Shown: piece after piece, positions 11,408 through 24,579 of the stretch
How the letters are laid out: every line of letters begins with the position of its first letter
Position numbering within the stretch: position 1 is the first letter of the stretch
Assembly: GCA_025345505.1 (NCBI GenBank)
Contig: JANVCC010010406.1
Coordinates: forward strand, 14,729,176-14,793,175
DNA from: Todiramphus chloris collaris
Lineage: Eukaryota > Chordata > Aves > Coraciiformes > Alcedinidae
Direction: 5' to 3'
DNA: 64,000 nt
Position numbers and translations under genes: made by a program
Notes under the pieces: model-generated
Databases searched by the model: none
What the model was told of the DNA's origin: nothing
Seen by the model: the letters and a program-made list of their open reading frames with translations, nothing else

Positions 11408-11761
11408 GGAGAAAAGAAGGCTTGACCCTTGTGATCCCTCAGCTGTATACCAAATGTGACATATATGGGCTGGAATCCCTCACTGGTCAGTTTGGGGTCA
11501 TCTGTCCTGTCCACTCCTCCTCACAGGTGCAGCCTTTTCACTTTCTGCACCCCCAGTGTGGCATACAAGATCCACCAGTGGCCTTGATCTCCACACCAAT
11601 CCGTGGCACTCACTCTAAACATGGGGTGTTATCACTGCTAGCAGCAGACACTGCCTGTGAGAACAGGCTGCTAACATCAGACAGTGCAGTTAGTGAGAAG
11701 AACTGAGCTGAAAAGTAAACTCACTGAACAAGATTAGTTCTGTTGTCACTCAAACCAGGAA
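11408..11761 (+). mobile_element. ERV LTR, right part, after the CR1
   Basis: Continues the LTR interrupted at 10661: CTTGACCCTTGTGATCCCTCAG, then TATACCAAATGTGACATATATGGG, matching 31257-31585 in order. It ends near AAACCAGGA, whereas the better copy ends AAACCAGGACA. The open frame at 11266-11706 crosses the CR1/LTR junction and is not a gene. Confidence 0.75.
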
Positions 11762-14700
11762 TTTTATTATTTTATTTTTTATATTTTTGCCATGTTACAT
11801 TTGTTCTTAAGTCTTCAAGAGAAAAGCTTGAGTGTAATCTCCTGCTTTTGAAAACTTGTTTCCTTAACTATAGGTATGAGGCTTTGGGTCACAGAAGGCA
11901 GACTGTGGATTCATGCATGTGTCAAAGTCAATAATAAAGCTCGATTTTACTTTGTGAAGGGAAAAGCTTTTCCCCAAGTACCTAGAAAATCTCTGCTTTC
12001 AAAAGAGTGTTAATTACTCAGCTCTAATTATAAATATGAACTATAGCTGCATGAAAAAGTCTCTGGTGATGATGAAAGAGCTCTCAAACATAAATTCATC
12101 CTTTAAAAGAAAAAATAAGTATTCTTTTGTCTGTCATTCTTTATATAAATAAAATATAGGACTTAAAAATAGAATTAAATAAAAGCTTTTACTCTTATAT
12201 GGCTGAGGTATTCAAGCCAATAGGAATATTAAGCCTAGTATTATTTTTCCTTGTCAGATACAACATATTGAACAGTAGACATTGTAAATGAGAGTGTTTA
12301 AATGTTTAATCTGCTACAAAAGAAACAGTTAAATTGAATCATTATCATCTGTTCCTAAACTTATATATTTAAGATGTCAGCTCTAAAATCATGTTTTGAA
12401 TAGAGTATGTATCAACTCAATAGCAAAATACATGATCTGCTTTTGATAATTTCACTGTTTTAATATGCTTGGGTATTGGATTTACATTGTCCTTACAGGC
12501 AGCCACTGCAATGCTGTACTGAAACATGCACATAAGATGCCTTGGTTTCTTTATCTTTAGAGTTTCTTACTATTTTTACATTTGAAATCCTATTTCTCCA
12601 ACAAAATAGGGGTAGAAAATGAGCTTTGGAATAGCTGAAGTTGCCCTGAAGCTTTTGATGACCTCAAATTTGTATTTGACAAGTGAACCGAGTATAAGCA
12701 CAAGTGTACTCTGAGTGAGGAACATTATTTTGAAAAGATATTTACACTGTGATGATGAGTGATCTACAAGCCTTTCAGTACCTAGCTGAAGCCATAAAAT
12801 TCTTTTTAGAATGCTATACACTTTAAAATTTGCACCTGAAGGCAAATAATAGTGAGCTTGAAAGCCAAAGATTATAGTTTTGAAAGGTACATCAATTCTG
12901 AAAGTACAGAGGTAGAGGTTTCTCTGTGGTATGCCACTGAAAAATGGAATCAAAGCAAAAATGTGTATGAGCTTTTAAAAGAATGAGCAAATATTCTCCT
13001 GCCTGTCATTCTATTTTAATGATGTATGAAACCTAAAAAAGGATTAAAGGCATTTGAGGACACTGCTCAGCTTCTGTGTTCTAATTTGTAATGAATTTCA
13101 TTTGTTAAACTAGAAGAATAGTGGTACAACTATTGCAGCTGTGTTCTTGAAAGAGTAAAGAAACACTTGCAGTGATGTATACCCGTATTGCTATGCGTTT
13201 CTGGTAACACGGAGAGGTATTGATTACGTCTCAATGCTTCAAAAAATATTGCTAGAAGGACAATTGAGGAGAATCATTACCATACATAAATTCAAATATT
13301 AAGTAATTCATTGCACACATTCACAGGCAATGGTAGCATAAGAAACAGAAATTTTGAGACAAGTTTTAAAATATTTCCAAATTGGTTTAAATCTTGTTAA
13401 TGAAATAGCTTTAAATAACACACTTTATTTGATTAAAAAAAAAAAGTTAAACTAAAAATAATGCAATAGTTGATTACCGCAATATACAATTCATTAAAAA
13501 TGTAGTGACTCATTGCAATCGTACAAAATACAATTTAGTGTACATGCTTTAGTCACAGCGTTCGTAAGATTTTTAATAAGTATGTTAGAAGATTATACAC
13601 TGCTCACTGCATAGTACTCACTGTCAGAATAATTTGCTACAATGAGCAGATCCTATTGCAAACTGTCAAAATTGTATCTTGCAGCGGTACCATACTATCA
13701 AGTCTTACGAAAAATATGGAAAATGTTAGATATGCATGACTATAAATAATGTCTGAAGGCATGGACATGCCTGTAAGAAGGAAAGCAGAGTGTTTAAAAT
13801 GCTAACTAGTTCTCTGAGTATATTTTTACTTGCAGAAAAGACTATGTGCAAGGAAATGGATTTTCTCTATAAAAATACTTTGAAATTTTTTAATATCTGA
13901 ATGATTAATAGTCCATTTTTAAGATGTATAGGACTGATAGAGTCAGGTCTATGTTTTGAAGTTTATCCCTGTCTATTTAATATATATTTTTGTGTAGGTG
14001 AGTGTGTGTTATTTTTGTGTCCACACACAAATGGACAGCAATTCAACAAGTGTTTGAGAAAGGTAACTTGTAAGTTAAACAGGTCGATGTCCAGAGGTGA
14101 ATGTCATTGAAGAGCTAAATTAAATGCTGAATTTGGAATTGAATCATAAAATTAAGAGTGAAGAATCATTTCATTTCATACATAATATTCTATACTGTCA
14201 AGCATGGGATAACCCTCTGACCTCTAATAGTTTGATTACAGCAACATAGCAACTGAATATTGTGAGGATCATAAATTATAGAGATGGTTTTACTTTGCAT
14301 CAGTAAAAAAAAAAAAAAAAAAAAGGTAGCATTCTAAATTATAAAAAAATGAAACTGCAGCATTTATTTACATTTATTTTGGCTTACATAAATTTGAATC
14401 TCTTGATAAATCTTTCAGAAGTGCTTGCATGCTTCAAAGAAGAGTCCATTTTCAAATATGATTTGAGTATTTTGGAACAATAATACTTTATATCCAAAAG
14501 AGCAAAAGGACTTGTGTTTGTATTTCATGTCAAAGCATAATTTTTTTACTGTGTTCAGGGTAAACTATTGTAAACTGGAGCATCACTGCAATTATTACCA
14601 ATTTGATCTATGAGACCATAAAGATGTATTTTTCAATCTTCTAGAAATGTACCTTTTTCTTATCCCTACGTCTTAGGTAGTTGTGAAAAAATTTGCTGTG

Positions 14701-14826
14701 CTATTGACTATTTGCCCATTACATACATTATAAAAAAACAGCACTCCTCACCAACATTGGTGGGTACTTCTGTATCCCTCCATTATACATCTGTTCCTTT
14801 AAAGTCACCACTGGTTTATGTCTTCT
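11762..14826 (+). other. KDM4C: Intron sequence, no gene or mobile element recognised
   Basis: AT-rich intronic DNA. Contains a 20-base A run at 14305-14324. A minus-strand open frame of 125 codons (12576-12953) has no motif I recognise, no flanking splice evidence and no support as a gene. Confidence 0.65.
14305..14324. repeat. Poly-A tract (20 A)
   Basis: Uninterrupted A run. I see no retroposed gene or SINE body upstream of it, so it is most simply a mononucleotide repeat. Confidence 0.85.
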
Positions 14827-16935
14827 AGAATCATAGAATGGTTTGAGTTGGAAGAGGTCTTTAAAGGTCATGTAGTCCAACACCCCTGCCATGGGGAGGG
14901 ACATCTTTCAATAGATGGGGTTGCTCAAAGCCCCATCCAACCTGACCTTGAACACTTCCAACTTGTCTGGGTAACCCATGCCAGTATCATACCACACAGG
15001 AGTGTATGGCAAACAATGTCTGTGTTATATCCAATTCTAAATCTACCTTCTTTGAGTTCAGAACCGTTGCTCCTTGTCCTGTAACTATAGGCCGTGGTAA
15101 AAAATCTTTCTCTGCCTTTCTTTTAAACCCCCTTTAAGTATTCAAATGCCACAGTAAGATTTCTCCAGAGCATTCTCCAGGCTCAATGACCTCAACCCTC
15201 TCAGCCTTTCTTCACAGGGGAGGTGTTACATTCCTCTGCTCATTTTTTTCTGGGACCAACTCCAACAGATCCATATCCTTCTTGTGCTGAGAGCCCCAGA
15301 ACTGGACACAGCATTCCATGTAAGGTCTCATGAGAGTAGAGTAGAGGGGTGGAATCACCTCCCTCAATCATCTGACCATGCTGCTTTTGATACACACCAG
15401 GATATGGTTGTTTTTCTAGGCTGCAAGCACATATTGCTGGCTTGTGCATAATTTTTCATCCAGTAGCACCATGAAGTCCTTGTCTGCAGAGCTGCTTTCA
15501 GTCCATTCATCCACCAGCCTGTGCTGATACTGTATATTGCTCCTACCCCAGTGCAGGACCTTGCACTTGGCCTTACTGATCTTCTTGACCCACTTCTCAA
15601 GGCTGTCAAGGTCCCTCGGAAGGGCATCCCCTCCCTCTATCCTGTTAGCTGTACCACAGATCTTGGTGTCATCTGCAGACTTGTTGATGGTCCACTCAAT
15701 CACTCAATCCCACTATCTCTGTTGTGGAAGAAGATATTAAATAGTACTGATATTAAATAGTACTGGTCCCAGTACAGACCCTGGAGGGACACCACTAACT
15801 ACCAGTTTCCACTTGGACATTAAGCCATTGACTGTAACTGTTTGAATGTGGCCATCCAACCAAGTCCTTATCCATCTAATTGTCTGTCCGTCAAACCCAT
15901 ATCTCTCTAGTTTAGCAGCAAGAAGGTTGCGGGGGCCTGTATCAAAGCCCTTCCAGAATTCCAGTTAGGTGACATCTGTAGATCTTCCCTTATCCACTGA
16001 TGCTGTCAGCCCACTGTTAGTGAAGGCCACTTGATTACTCAGGCATGATTTACCCTTAGTGAAGCCACTTTGACTATCTACAGTCACCTCCCTGTCTTCC
16101 ATATGTTTCAGCATAGCTACCAGAAGACTCTGTTCTGTGATCCTACTGGGCTCTGAGAGGAAGCTCACTGGTCAGTAATTCCCAGGGTTCTCTTTTTTAC
16201 CCATTTTGAAAAAGGGCACGATATTCCTTTTCCTCCATTCACTGGGAATATTCTGACTGCCGTGACTTTTCACATATGATGCAGAGTGGCTTAACAACTC
16301 CATCAGCCAATTCCCTCAGAACCCTGGGATGTATCTTATTGAGTTCCATGGACTTGTGCTTACTCAGGTTCTTCCAGTGTCTCAAACCAGATCTTCTCTT
16401 ACACTGGGAGGGAATTCATTTAGCTGGTCTCTGCCCTGAAGTTTGGGTACTTGAGAGATGTGGAAAGAGTGATAAACAGTGAAAACTGAGACAAAAAAAA
16501 AAATTGTTAAGTACCTCTGCCATCACCATGTTGGTTGTCATGAGTTCTGTCTCATTTATCAGGGGATGGGTACATTTTTTTCAATCTTTCTTTCCTGACC
16601 AACACACCTGTAGAAGCCATTCTTTTTGTTCTTTGCATCCCTTGCCAAAATCAGCTCCAACTGTGCCTTAGCTTTCATGATTCCATCCTTACAGCATCCC
16701 TGGGTAGCATCCCTATATTTTTCACAGGATATATTTCCCAGTTCCCCTGCCTGTGCATTTCTTTGTTATGCTTTAATTTGACCAGGAGGTCCTTACTCAG
16801 AAATGCTGGTCTCCTGCACTCCTTGCCTGAGTGCTCACACATGGGAATTGAGAAGTCTTGTGCTGTAAGAAAAATGTCCTTAAAGATCTGCCAGCTGTAT
16901 TCTGCTCCTTTATCCCTGAGTGCAGTTTCTGAGGG
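14827..16935 (-). mobile_element. CR1 LINE, antisense: 3' UTR and reverse transcriptase
   Basis: Starts at the 3' tail complement (AGAATCATAGAATGG) and reads upward through the reverse-transcriptase ORF on the minus strand. Recognisable pieces are the active-site box as SADDTK (usual form FADDTK) near 15663-15682, FNKAKC-like KAKCKVLHWG upstream of it, and the [15 protein letters not shown] block near 16000-16070. Several stops and frameshifts break the ORF. The element continues after an inserted LTR at 17766. With its other half this is the longest CR1 in the window (about 2.8 kb of CR1 sequence). Confidence 0.9.
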
Positions 16936-17765
16936 TGTTGTGGTGAAAGGAGACTGGACTGTGAGGTGTAAGCAAATGATTTATTTGAAATCTAATACGC
17001 CACTAATGCAGGTTTTTATGGATACAATGGAAGAATGCACTATTGCAACCTAAAAGCAAGAATACATCATAACAAATTACAAGGCATGCTAAATATTATA
17101 CATGTGTTAGTTAATCACCCACGTTTGCAAACTTACAGCATGCTAAATATTCACTTACCATTCTAGGTAAGGGCTCTCAATCTTAGAAAAGTCACCTTGG
17201 CCGATGTCCTGACCAAGGGGGAAGGGTCTCCATACAGGTGAGCGTTGGAGAGGCAACTCCCAAAATCTAAACTAAACCTTAGTGTTTTTATCCCCTGTTT
17301 TAGTGACTGATTTTACAGTTTGAATACACAAGGCTGTGGCTGAAACCCTCCAGACAGTTGTGGCAAAACTATGCCCGATTGAATTATGCCTTCTGGAGAC
17401 ACAAAAGTTGTCATCTGAAACCATCACGGAAGCCTTCCAGGCTCTCCTTATCTTACTTTCTCAGGAAGCCAAATAGTGGTTTGAACTGAGACTCAGGACA
17501 TACCATTTGTTGAGGAATTTCAAGGGTCAGCTCATATTTTGGTTCTTTGTGTGGTGCAGCATTGTCCTGTTTGGCCTGAGGTATATGGACAACTCAAGGC
17601 TGAGCCATCTACACAGCTCCCCGTGTGTCACCTCTGCATAGATAGGGCCATAGACAGGCAAATCAAGGCTGAGTTGCCTGTGTGCACCAGATCACACTGA
17701 AACTTGCTTATGAACTATGAGCCAGAAAACCCATACAGGTGCCTCATCCTGTAATTGCCTAAACA
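16936..17765 (-). mobile_element. LTR-like insertion inside the CR1
   Basis: CR1 similarity stops after 'GCAGTTTCTGAGGG' and restarts near 17780 ('AAGGTCTTGACTCTTCACC'). The 830-base insert starts TGTTGTGG and ends CCTAAACA, giving TG...CA ends with a TGTT/AACA inverted pair. The minus strand carries AATAAA close to its 3' end (near 16986), suggesting minus orientation. There is no coding sequence. I do not find a matching target duplication (GAGGG on the left, ACTGA on the right), so the exact ends are uncertain. The short open frame crossing the left junction (16763-17053) is not a gene. Confidence 0.6.
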
Positions 17766-18430
17766 ACTGAAACAACTGTTAAAGTTCAAGGTCTTGACTC
17801 TTCACCTGGCCCATATCCCTCAAGATTGTGAATTTCACCAGGGCATGATCACTTCAGCCAATCTTGAGCTCTGTAATTAGTTCATCTGTGTTGGTAAGCA
17901 GCAGGTCCAGTAATGCTTGTCTGGTTGGGCTGTCTGTCACCTGGACTAAGAAATTATTCTGGATGCTCTCCAAGAGTCTTCTGGACTGCTTATAGCTTGC
18001 TGTGCTGCTTTTCCAGCAGATGTCAGGGTGACTGAAGACCTGCAGCTGGATCAGAGCCTATGAATATGATGCTTCCTGTAGTTGAAGTAGGAGCGCTTCA
18101 TCAACAAATTCCTCCTGACTGAGTGGCAGGTAGTAAGCACCAATCATGAGATTTCCTTTGTTGGCTAGACCCCTGTTTCTTACCTGTAAACTCTCAACCT
18201 GTTCATTGCTGTTTTTCAAAGACAGCTCTGTGCTATCTCTTTATTTACACAGGTGGTGACCTTTCCACGCTCCTTCCTTGCCTCTCCCTCCTGAACAGTC
18301 TGTAGACACCAGTTGCAATGCTCCAGTCATGTTATTAGTCCTACCAAATTTCAGTTATAGTGATGAGATCATAGGTTTCTAGCTGTGCAGTGGCTTCCAG
18401 CTCTTCCTGCTTGTTACTTACGCTACATGT
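17766..18430 (-). mobile_element. CR1 LINE, antisense: endonuclease region
   Basis: Continuation of the element at 14827-16935. It matches the CR1 ORF2 apurinic-endonuclease segment in antisense, for example CACCAGGGCATGATCACTTC, AGCAGCAGGTCCAGTAATGC and TTCCAGCAGATGTCAGGGTG. CR1 similarity ends near the ACGCTACATG at 18421-18430, which is the 5' truncation point. The reading frame is broken. Confidence 0.88.
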
Positions 18431-21400
18431 TTTTTATGGATTTGGTGTTTTTTAAGGATAGAATGATGAGTAGTTGCTAAATTCATTATTTGGACATAAT
18501 TGTAAATAGTTGGAAACTCAGTTCAGTGAGAATGTTTAGCTTCCAGAGGTTAAGTTTGGATTTTTAGTACTTTAAGCCACTTTTTTTTTTTTTTCCTCCT
18601 GTCCTTTCCTTGTTTAAAGTTCTGTGCTATAAGGCATTGCCGTGGTGACTCTTGAAACATTATTGTCAGAGATATTTCCTGAAGTGAAAAAGGTCCAGTT
18701 CAGATTATGAACTGGAGAATCTGTCTTTGTGAACAGATATTAGTTTTCCTTTAGGAAGCTGACTGCTGTTTGAAATATTTCTAAGGAGCAGTTGAAGAAA
18801 GTAGTAAGTTGAGTTGAGCAGTAAATTCTGTGTGTTTGAAGTGACTCAAGTTAATGTTAATTTTCAAGAGCAAAGAATGATTGCTGAACTAATGCCAGGG
18901 ATTACCTTCTTCCATGAGTTGAAGTAGCTGTGAGCTTTCTGTATGTGCAGTTTCCAAGAAAATGGATGAGGTATCTGTTTTAGATAAGTTTTATTACTAG
19001 AAAAATTGCACATTCTTTTAGAGACTAGTGATTTGTCCTCCCTTTGCTGACAGCGTGGCTCTTTTAACAGCCATTTATTTCAGCCTGCTGATTTGTTTGC
19101 ATCCCATTGTTATCAGAAGAAGGTATGGTCTCTTAGATAGCCACAGCTTGAACTATAGATGAGTGTCTTAAATTACCCCAAATGACAGAGAACAACATTT
19201 TGTCTCTGGAGGAGTGGCATATTTTCTGTTATGTATGTAGTAGCGCAAGATCATTTGCTAGGCACATCCAGTATGTTTAACTGTGTGGTCTTCAGGAATG
19301 GCTGTACCTTGTTTTCATTACCAGAAAGCATTATGTCTGTCTTGTCAGCTCTGAACTTAAGCAGCTTACTTATTCCTTGCACCTTATCACAGCAGGGCAC
19401 TTGGCAAGCAGAGAGACTACACTGTCCAAGTCTGACAAATCCAAGTCATAAAGCAATGTCAACATTGTAGTGATGGCACTGCAGCCTACATCATCTTCCA
19501 ATTTCTCCAAGTAGCCTATATGTTACAGAGTGACATTCTATGACAGAAAGTTCTCTTGGTGGACAGCTAGTTGTTACTGTCTGTTTTTTCATCAGAGAAG
19601 GTGAAGTGGCCAAAGGTGCCGTAACAAAATCACACAAATTGGTATCAAGTTCATAAAATGAGTCATGAATATGTTATCTTCATATTGCATAAAATCTAAC
19701 TTTATGAAACTGTGCGGATATAAGGGTATATGAACATAAGTAAGAGGCTGTGGAAAATATCCTAAACTGGAGTTGAGAAAAAAAAAAAAAAAAAAAAAAA
19801 ATATATATATCCCCCTCTGTTTTTTGGGGATCAGAATGGTAATAGGAGATGTGCTCTTGTGCACGTGTAACTCAACAGGATTGTAAATGAAGAAGCCATT
19901 GCAAATGGAATGTTTGTTTTAAAGACCTTTTTATCCCTGGGAAGAGTTAATACATGTGAACCTATAGTCTTTTGTGTGGTGTGTCATATTTATCTCCCCT
20001 TAGTAGAAATGTAACTGTCTATCTTAGCTTTTAATGCTAAGGCAACATGTTAACCATAGAAATGAAAGCTGGAGGTAGTGGAACAAAGAGACTAATTATT
20101 CATATTTCCTGATTTTTTATGATACTCAGCTAAACATCTTGTCTATAGCTTGTTTATTTTCTTCTACATTATTAAATATAAATTCCTTAATGACAGAAGA
20201 ACTTGTGTCTTGTAGCTAGGCAGCACTTACGTGATTTTGAAGAACATCCAGATCACTTTTGAGTAATAAGGCTTGACTTATTGTTGCAGATGTCCTTTTG
20301 TTGGGCTGCTTTTGCTTTTAGACCATTGTAGAAGAGTATCTCTAACCAGTAACCATTTTGCTAGTTAATTAATTTTGCTGCCATAACACAACTTGCAGTG
20401 TAGACTTATCCTAGTCAGAGCTGCCAGTAGTGTACATTTTCCAGTTCTGCATCATAATTTTAAGACACATCATCTATGTGAAAAAATGTTGTGGTCACTA
20501 TGAAAGTTACCTTTGAGTTAGCTAACATGCTAGTCTCTTTTACCCTTAGGAATTTTCTGTTTGCAACAATCCCATCTCCTTTAACTAATCATGGTAGAAA
20601 TTATCTCATTATAGCTAGTGGGAATCGGATAGCTTTTAAATAGAAATTGAAAATTGCAACTCTCTGATGGTTCTGCCTTGTTAAGTTAATGGGAAACTTA
20701 TGCTTGTAGGATCTAAAAGTTTACTGAATGTATCACAGAAAATAGCTGCTATCCCTTACTTTTACTTTGTTCATTTTCCTACATGTAAGGTCACACATAG
20801 TTACATTGCTTTTACATGTACACACATATTCCTATATATATACAGACACTATCTTTGAGCATAAGGGAAGTTTAAAAAAATCAGATTCCTTTGACACAAG
20901 CATTTGTCTGACTTGAACAGAGGAGAAAATAACTATTGTATGTATATTTACATTATTCTCCATATTTCTTTCAGAGGCTTAGCAGCATATATGAATCTAT
21001 AAAGATTGGGCTAATTTGTTCTCTTTACACAGAGATTAAATGTCTGAATGATCCAGGGTAATTTTTTTATGTTAGTAACTTACTGTTTTACTGCAATGAG
21101 AAGACAGAATTTTTGCTTCAGAGAGTCTATGGTAACTGTTACCCATTTCTGTGCTTCTGACATTTAATTTCAAGATTCTTTTTTTTTTTATTTTTTTTTT
21201 CTTCCTCTGAGAAGCTTAGTGATTCGAGGTGTCCTAACTTTCCATTCTGTTTTAAATCCTTTCATTATGACATAACTTATTATTATAAACTCATCTGTAC
21301 AAATGTACTTCAAATTTCTGACTTCAGGATTCATAGTTCTTTTTCTCTATCTTAGAGAAATTAGAATCTCCATTTGTAAAAGGCAGGATGGCTTTGGTGA

Positions 21401-23934
21401 CTTGCTATCACTTTCACAGATTTGCAGTTGGCTGTGAAAATGCACAAAGGACTGCTTAAATGCTCAGTTCTTTATATACATTTTAACATAAATACGCAGC
21501 ACAGAGTTTATTCTATGTAAGTTACATATTTTTTGCATTCCTGCTCTTCATCAGTGTTGTAGGTTTTATTAAAATATATCTATATTTATAAATTTCTTGA
21601 ATATACCAGTGCATGTTTTTTTAAATTTTCTTAGAGAGAACATATATGACTGTTCATAAATGGATTCTTGTTTTACTTAAACGATTGTTTCCAAAGTTAA
21701 TGACAACAAAAGAGATAAAACAGACCTCAGTTTTTCTGCTACTGCATTACAGTATTGTTTTGGCATAAAGGAATGACACAAACTTACCATGTTTTTTTTC
21801 AGTATAGTTTTTTGGGGGCTATCTTTCAGCCCGTTTGGGTGACAGCATCAAAGAATATATGAAGTTTGAATGGATCCTGGGTATGTTACTTTAAAGCAGC
21901 AATAAGCACTGCAAATGATTATTCACTGTGTGATATTTGCAGCTATTGCTTTCAAGACTTTCCTTCCTTATTTATACAGCTGAGTAATTGTGACTACCAT
22001 GCAAGCATGCATCATAGGAGTACTTGCTGACCAAACATTTGTATAATTCAGAGCTTTGTGCCATCCTAAACAGCTCCTAGTAACTTACAAACATTTGTTC
22101 AAGTATTGACAAATATATGTGACTCAGCCCTGCTTCATGAGTTTCAAAATAAGTGGAAGAAAATGAAAGCATAGAGATTACAGGAGCAGGTAAGCACCTT
22201 AGAAATAAAGGGAGATATATTAGATATTTATCCCTTGCTAAGAGATTACTGTAAAACAGGAAAATTAAGATCAAGATTCTTGTCAAATTGAGAATGATGA
22301 AAATGCTAGTGAGCAGTCAGTGGGATTATGGATGAGACTTGGTAAACTTTCAATGTGTCATCTGTATGAAAGGAGGAGTGATACTGCAAACTGATTTTCT
22401 ACACTATTTTTTATTTTAATTTTATTAATTTAAGATTAAAAAGCAGGAATTGAGCCATCTCTCAGTACAGACTTTAATCATATTGTTTGAAAGAAAAAGA
22501 GAGAAAACTGCAGTGCAAGTGAGCATTATATCTAAGCCAACGAAAGAAGATGCATAACCAAAAGCTATTGAAAGGAATGATTACTGTCCATGTATTTAAT
22601 TTGGGTGACTGGCTAAATAATTTTTGAGTGGTTTAATTTTTTTTTTCCTGAAGTGCAGCAAAATCTGAGCCTGAAATAGCTATGCCAAAGATGTTTGAAT
22701 TCTTAAATCAGCATCGCTACATTTTAAAGCTTTCAGTATTACTTTGTTTTGATAATGGAAGTAGATGTACTTACATATTCACAGATATTGTCTATGTACG
22801 AGCAGTAAATTGGATTTTCTACTGTCACTGTGAAAACAGTTGCAGAACTGGCAAAATGGGGATCCCATTTGGCTTGCTATATTTGTCTTGCTATTTGAAA
22901 TTTAAACCTAGGCAGCACCGTGTACTGATCACACCTGAAGGCACGTTCCCCTCAGTAACATCTTTCTTTATAGATGTATGTGATCATCCGTTTAGCATAA
23001 ACTAAGTATATAAACACTGTTATTGGTTCCTTAAGATTTTGTTACTCAGAGTTACCTGTATAGTGATGGCAGTCGACTGAAAATCTATAAAAGGAGCCAC
23101 CCACTTCTTTTGCTCTGTATTTTGTGATTATGCTATCACATAATGCTATACCTTTGTGGTATAGAATGTGGCAATTACTTTAAAATTTTAAGGGTCTGGA
23201 ATTAAATTTTGATAACTGTTATATTCCAGATAGTTCAGAGATATTTCAAAGATCCTTTCCTTTCAAATCAGTAAGATGACTTAGTATTATACTACACTGG
23301 GTGCTTGTATTACATTTTATTTTGGTGTATCACTTTTGTCAGGGCATCGTATAGCATCATGAACCTTTCAAGTAGTTACGAAACTATGTGAATGATAGCC
23401 ACAGTATTTATGCCAGTTTTCCTCCAAGGTGTGAATATTCTGAGTATGTTGTTGTAGCAGTTTTTTGTAGGATATTCCTTCCTTTTTTTTTTTTTTTCCT
23501 TTCTTTTAAGTGCAGGCATTCCATCTTGTTTCTATCAAATCAGTCTGGGAAGAAATGCTGATAGTAAATGCTGTGCCCTGGGACTGGAAAGTGACAATAG
23601 GTGACCCTTAGTTCTTGAGTGAATTTGTTCCAGTCTTAAGCTGGTCCTGTAAAAACTGTATTCTGTGCTCTCCAGTTTGCTGTGGAAATTTCTGCTATTC
23701 TTAGGTTTATGCAGCTAAGCTGAAGTGACACTTTCCTCAGTTGACACCTCTCTAGACAGTGAGGTTAAGAAGACATTAAACTAATGTAGTTCTGAAAGGA
23801 CTAATTTAAAGTAGGTTGGATGACCACAGTGTACTTTTAGACATGTTTGAGAGCTTAAAAACAGCTCACCTAATGTTTTTTTATTGTCCAAGTGTTTGTT
23901 AAGTTAGTTGCCAAGGTGAAGTGCTCTGAATCCA
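18431..23934 (+). other. KDM4C: Intron sequence, no gene recognised
   Basis: AT-rich intronic DNA with T runs near 18581-18594, 21179-21200 and 23482-23497 and an A/AT tract at 19778-19810. The open frames at 19231-19470 and 22682-23005 carry no recognisable domain. No CR1 or LTR was recognised. Confidence 0.6.
19778..19810. repeat. Poly-A followed by (AT)n
   Basis: About 24 A followed by five AT units. The phenylalanine run in the antisense frame (19592-19864) is a by-product. Confidence 0.9.
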
Positions 23935-24579
23935 GCCTAGTCCACAGCAGAACAGCAGATATCAGTACACAGTGGGTTTTCCTGAGGTAGGGAAATACCA
24001 AGGCAGTGAAGAGACCTGACAGGAGCTGGCAGATCTTGTGGGAGAGGCTGACAAGGCCTGGACATTGCCAGAACAACAGCAGCCATCCCCATGCCTATAA
24101 AAAGCAGTCTAGGGAGTGTGACTGACCAGGGCATGGAGTGGCAGTTTGTGCAGCAGTTCACACATGAAGGGCTGAGTCACCCTACCGGCTCAAGAGGTGA
24201 GGTCAAGTGGTGGTAATCATCCTCCCAGAAGAAGCTTAGCTGTGGTATTCACCCAGCAGAAGGCTATGTCCTCTGCACTTGCCAGAACGTATGCGGTTAC
24301 CCAGATAGAGCTCCCATGAAAACATGCAGCTGCAGGTCATGCCAGAGCCTTTCACTGGTAACACATGGCAGTAAGAAAGAACAGCTGTGTGCACTGTGAC
24401 CAAGTGGATGATCTTCTCAGCCTGGTGGCAGAGATTGCGAGGAAGTAGAAAAGTTAAAGGCGTATGAGAAAGAGATGGACTGGTAGTGCCGTGCTCTGCC
24501 CTTTTTGAAACTGAAAAAAACACAAGATAAGGGGATCCTGTAGCTTCCTTCCACCAGACAGAAAACAGTAACTTGAAAG
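23935..24579 (+). mobile_element. CR1 LINE: 5' UTR and ORF1 remnant
   Basis: Sense CR1 5' material, rarely kept because most copies are 5'-truncated. A TATAAAAA sits at 24096-24103. Around 24380-24450 the sequence reads CDQVDDLLSLVAEIARK and then stops; the Cys...QV-DLL--VAEL pattern is typical of CR1 ORF1. The segment ends at 'AACAGTAACTTGAAAGG' near 24580 and passes directly to reverse-transcriptase sequence. The upstream limit is a guess. A 175-codon antisense frame (24236-24763) is a shadow. Confidence 0.75.

Noticed and set aside
12576-12953. A 125-codon minus-strand open frame
   Set aside because: No motif I recognise and no evidence of transcription signals; surrounded by ordinary intron sequence.
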